NCBI RefSeq assembly: GCF_000720485.1
Contig: NZ_JOAX01000008.1
Coordinates: 1-64,000, forward strand
Origin: Streptomyces ochraceiscleroticus
GTDB lineage: Bacteria; Actinomycetota; Actinomycetes; Streptomycetales; Streptomycetaceae
Reading direction: 5' to 3'
DNA: 64,000 nucleotides
Shown here: positions 63,643 through 64,000 of the stretch, one piece after another
Numbering within the stretch: the stretch's first letter is position 1
Layout: every line of letters begins with the position of its first letter
Translations under genes and position numbers: made by a program
The notes under the pieces: generated by a model
What the model was told of the DNA's origin: nothing
Databases searched by the model: none
The model's input: only the letters and a program-made list of their open reading frames with translations

Positions 63643-63715
63643 TCCCCTGTAGCTCAATTGGCAGAGCATTCGGCTGTTAACCGGAGGGTTACTGGTTCGA
63701 GTCCAGTCGGGGGAG
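63643..63715 (+). tRNA. tRNA-Asn(GTT), second copy
   Basis: 73 nt, identical to the previous copy except in the anticodon stem and neighbours, which read TTCGG-CTGTTAA-CCGGA with one G-U pair. Anticodon GTT. No encoded CCA. Both are followed by one terminator and probably share a transcript. Confidence 0.95.
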
Positions 63716-63724
63716 CAGAGGAAG

Positions 63725-63748
63725 AGGACCCCGCGAGGGGTCCTTTTT
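63725..63748 (+). terminator. Rho-independent terminator of the tRNA pair
   Basis: AGGACCCC-GCGA-GGGGTCCT followed by TTTT at 63745-63748: perfect 8-bp stem and T-tract. Confidence 0.9.
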
Positions 63749-64000
63749 CGTGCCCGGCTCCGTGCCCGGCCCGTGCCCGGCGCGGTCGGCGGCGGACCGC
63801 CGGGACCTCGCTGCGAATCGAACACCCGGACCACTCCAAAGAGTGATGCTCTGGGTGGAACCGAACGGTGGGTGATCGCAGTCTTCACGATCGCGCGCAG
63901 CCGGCCGCTCCGCGCTCGACGCCCACCCTCACGGGCAGCAGATCGTATGAGCGGCTATGCTGCGGCAGACGGCGCGCACAAATGTGCGCGGCGCGCCGTT
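63749..64000. other. Unassigned end region with repeats
   Basis: No gene is recognisable. It starts with three imperfect copies of GTGCCCGGC within 32 bases (from about 63750). Near the window end, TATGCT at about 63955 may be a -10 box, and ACGGCGCGC (63969-63977) pairs with GCGCGCCGT (63991-63999) around the smaller palindrome GCGCACA-AA-TGTGCGC, forming a strong nested hairpin cut by the window edge. Confidence 0.4.

Noticed and set aside
63466..63888. Open frames across the tRNA region
   Set aside because: They span the two tRNA genes and terminator and have no coding features.

Overview
The window is high-GC actinobacterial DNA. Leaderless and GTG starts, ATGA/TGATG translational coupling, an XRE/DUF397/anti-sigma-like ATPase trio, a PcaV-type regulator, a mycothiol-dependent dehydrogenase and an HrdA-like sigma factor next to dnaG all point to Streptomyces or a close relative. 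Gene calls rest on protein motifs and family resemblance read by eye; no database search was run.

Layout. 0-3 kb: a deletion scar joins the truncated end of a mycothiol-dependent alcohol dehydrogenase to the middle of its partner metallo-beta-lactamase hydrolase, then an F420-type oxidoreductase diverges from a frameshifted glutamine amidotransferase. 3-6.3 kb: pyruvate phosphate dikinase (ppdK) with strong downstream hairpins. 6.5-13 kb: a winged-helix regulator, a secreted PhoX/DUF839-like protein, a TauD-type dioxygenase and a CUT1 sugar ABC importer without an ATPase. 13.2-19.4 kb: protocatechuate branch of the beta-ketoadipate pathway (pcaI-J-H-G-B-L) with divergent pcaV; pcaF is absent. 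19.4-23.7 kb: an IclR regulator, an MFS transporter, a stand-alone condensation-domain protein and a small protein, linked by a repeated GGTCCGnnCAGnGGACC palindrome. 23.7-33.5 kb: a tightly coupled four-gene operon (acyl-CoA dehydrogenase, ThDP decarboxylase, amino-acid dehydrogenase, ADP-forming acyl-CoA ligase), then a dienelactone-hydrolase-like protein, an amino-acid permease and a TetR regulator. The same ACTGA-N8-TCAGT palindrome lies before the operon (twice) and in the permease/TetR gap.

33.5-37.6 kb: DUF397/XRE/ATPase developmental-type trio, a flavin oxidase and an SDR. 37.8-42 kb: assimilatory nitrite reductase nirBD with an FAD electron-transfer protein. 42-46 kb: M20 amidohydrolase, MHS-type transporter and a double Lrp/AsnC regulator. 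46-51.6 kb: aldo/keto reductase, TauE-type permease, secreted protein, cupin, CutA, YdcF-like protein, gamma-glutamylcyclotransferase-like protein and adenine deaminase. 51.6-54.8 kb: nasA nitrate reductase divergent from a sirohydrochlorin chelatase around a GlnR-box-like sequence. 54.8-63.3 kb: dgt, a ferredoxin-reductase-like flavoprotein, a GNAT acetyltransferase, dnaG, an HrdA-like sigma factor, a xylulokinase-like kinase and a YtxH-like protein. 63.5-63.75 kb: two tandem tRNA-Asn genes and a terminator.

How it works together. nasA, nirB, nirD, the FAD protein and the siroheme chelatase make up most of nitrate assimilation. The pca operon feeds aromatic carbon into central metabolism but needs a thiolase from elsewhere. 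The 23.7-33.5 kb module is the best candidate for an undescribed pathway: uptake, oxidative deamination, decarboxylation, CoA activation and dehydrogenation of an amino acid, apparently under one TetR repressor.
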